Below, in pieces: positions 61,487 through 61,848 of a DNA stretch of 61,848 nucleotides. A model generated the notes under the pieces. That model saw only the letters and a list, made by a program, of their open reading frames with translations. It did not search any database and was not told where the DNA came from. Positions within the stretch are counted from its first letter, which is position 1. Every line of letters begins with the position of its first letter. Source of the stretch: Acinetobacter johnsonii CIP 64.6 (GTDB lineage Bacteria; Pseudomonadota; Gammaproteobacteria; Pseudomonadales; Moraxellaceae); assembly GCF_000368045.1 (NCBI RefSeq), contig NZ_KB849236.1, positions 22,066 through 83,913 on the forward strand, in the 5' to 3' direction. The translations under genes and the position numbers were made by a program.

Positions 61487-61848
61487 TGGTGGATTTTATC
61501 CATAACAATAAAGATCGATATGGTGTTGAAGCGATTTGTAGAATTTTACCGATTGCAGCTTCAACCTATTACCGGACTTTAGATCTCGCTGACAATCCAG
61601 AACATCGAGCGAAACGAGATCTACATGATGAGCATCATGCTGAACAAATTAAACGAATTTGGAAGGAAAGTTCAGGTCGATATGGTGTACGTAAAGTCTG
61701 GCAAAAACTGAAACGTGAAGGCTATATTATTGCGCGCTGTACTGTTGCTCGATTAATGCAAAAGCTAGGTATACAAGGTGTTTGGCGTGGTAAGAACAAA
61801 CAAACCACCCGTAGCCGAGATGACCAAAAACGGGCAGATGATTTAGTG
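61486..61848 (+). CDS. IS3-family transposase OrfB, N-terminal part
   Basis: The frame runs from ATG 61486 to the end of the window, 121 codons with no stop. It contains the HTH_21 region (IWKESSGRYGVRKVWQKLKR) that precedes the integrase core; the DDE residues lie beyond the window. It is probably also made as an OrfAB fusion through the slippery site at 61447-61453. The C-terminal fragment at 1-204 is what the end of this protein should look like. Confidence 0.93.
   Translation, partial: MVDFIHNNKDRYGVEAICRILPIAASTYYRTLDLADNPEHRAKRDLHDEHHAEQIKRIWKESSGRYGVRKVWQKLKREGYIIARCTVARLMQKLGIQGVWRGKNKQTTRSRDDQKRADDLV

Larger units (their letters stand above)
61119..61848 (+). mobile_element. IS3-family insertion sequence, left part
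   Basis: The terminal repeat tip TGAACCGTACCGGGTTTGTC starts at 61119 and matches the tip at 242 in opposite orientation, as the two ends of one IS type should. OrfA and the start of OrfB follow. The element continues beyond the window. Confidence 0.92.

Noticed and set aside
1..61848. The window as a 61 kb composite transposon bounded by the same IS
   Set aside because: The content is mostly core genes (ompA, typA, mutM, dusC, fad genes), and the outer IS ends are not visible. The repeats more likely mark contig breaks or independent insertions.
1..61848. tRNA, rRNA, CRISPR array or prophage
   Set aside because: No cloverleaf with conserved T-loop, no regular spaced repeats and no phage structural genes were seen on reading the window.

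Overview
The window looks like chromosomal DNA of an Acinetobacter species (Moraxellaceae). The base composition is AT-leaning. The gene set includes an OmpA/Omp38-type porin, a membrane PQQ glucose dehydrogenase beside an OprB porin, AcnD, an RraB-like protein, TypA, MscL, RsmC, RluA and DusC, and their protein sequences read as typical of that genus. This is recognition from memory of the families; no search was run.

Layout. Bases 1-242 are the right end of an IS3-family insertion sequence. Bases 61119-61848 are the left end of an element with the same terminal repeat, so the window is bracketed by copies of one IS. From the left: an MFS symporter whose C-terminus is now encoded by the IS tip, a hemolysin-III membrane protein, a methyltransferase and a GNAT acetyltransferase; a thiolase plus multifunctional beta-oxidation operon, an AraC-type regulator and a divergent class III CoA-transferase; an OprB porin followed by membrane glucose dehydrogenase; and a siroheme sulfite/nitrite reductase with its DUF934 partner. 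A second, complete IS3-family element (17255-18536, CAC target duplication) then splits an unrecognised AT-rich zinc-cluster gene that abuts an SMR efflux gene. Next come a thiolase, a pseudopilin, ompA, a lysine/aromatic-type permease, rsmC, a purine permease, typA, mscL, mutM-ppiC, a second OprB porin, an old-yellow-enzyme reductase, an AEC transporter, a secreted PQQ-type sugar dehydrogenase, ygfZ and an acnD standing apart from prp genes.

The most accessory-looking segment is 43300-45450. It is a strongly AT-rich, minus-strand, ATG/TGA-overlapping pair: an ABC-type AAA ATPase and a small protein with TOPRIM-like acidic motifs. This is the architecture of RloA/RloB, AbiL and PARIS type anti-phage systems. 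It sits between the acnD terminator and a decayed copy of the 3' end and terminator of the neighbouring zinc-ribbon gene, which looks like an integration or duplication scar.

The second notable signal is a pair of homologous structured RNA elements, about 165 bases each, at 48865-49029 and 49861-50025. They flank a glyoxalase-fold gene. Their conserved blocks are separated by variable arms of identical length, and those arms keep pairing through compensatory changes. The right part (50349-60140) is mostly housekeeping and small stress-type genes (rluA, rraB-like, YjdM, Nudix, YegP, DUF1176, dusC, ABC-F), followed by a decayed second copy of the dusC 5' end at 60410-60505.

No rRNA, tRNA, CRISPR array, prophage or replication origin was seen.
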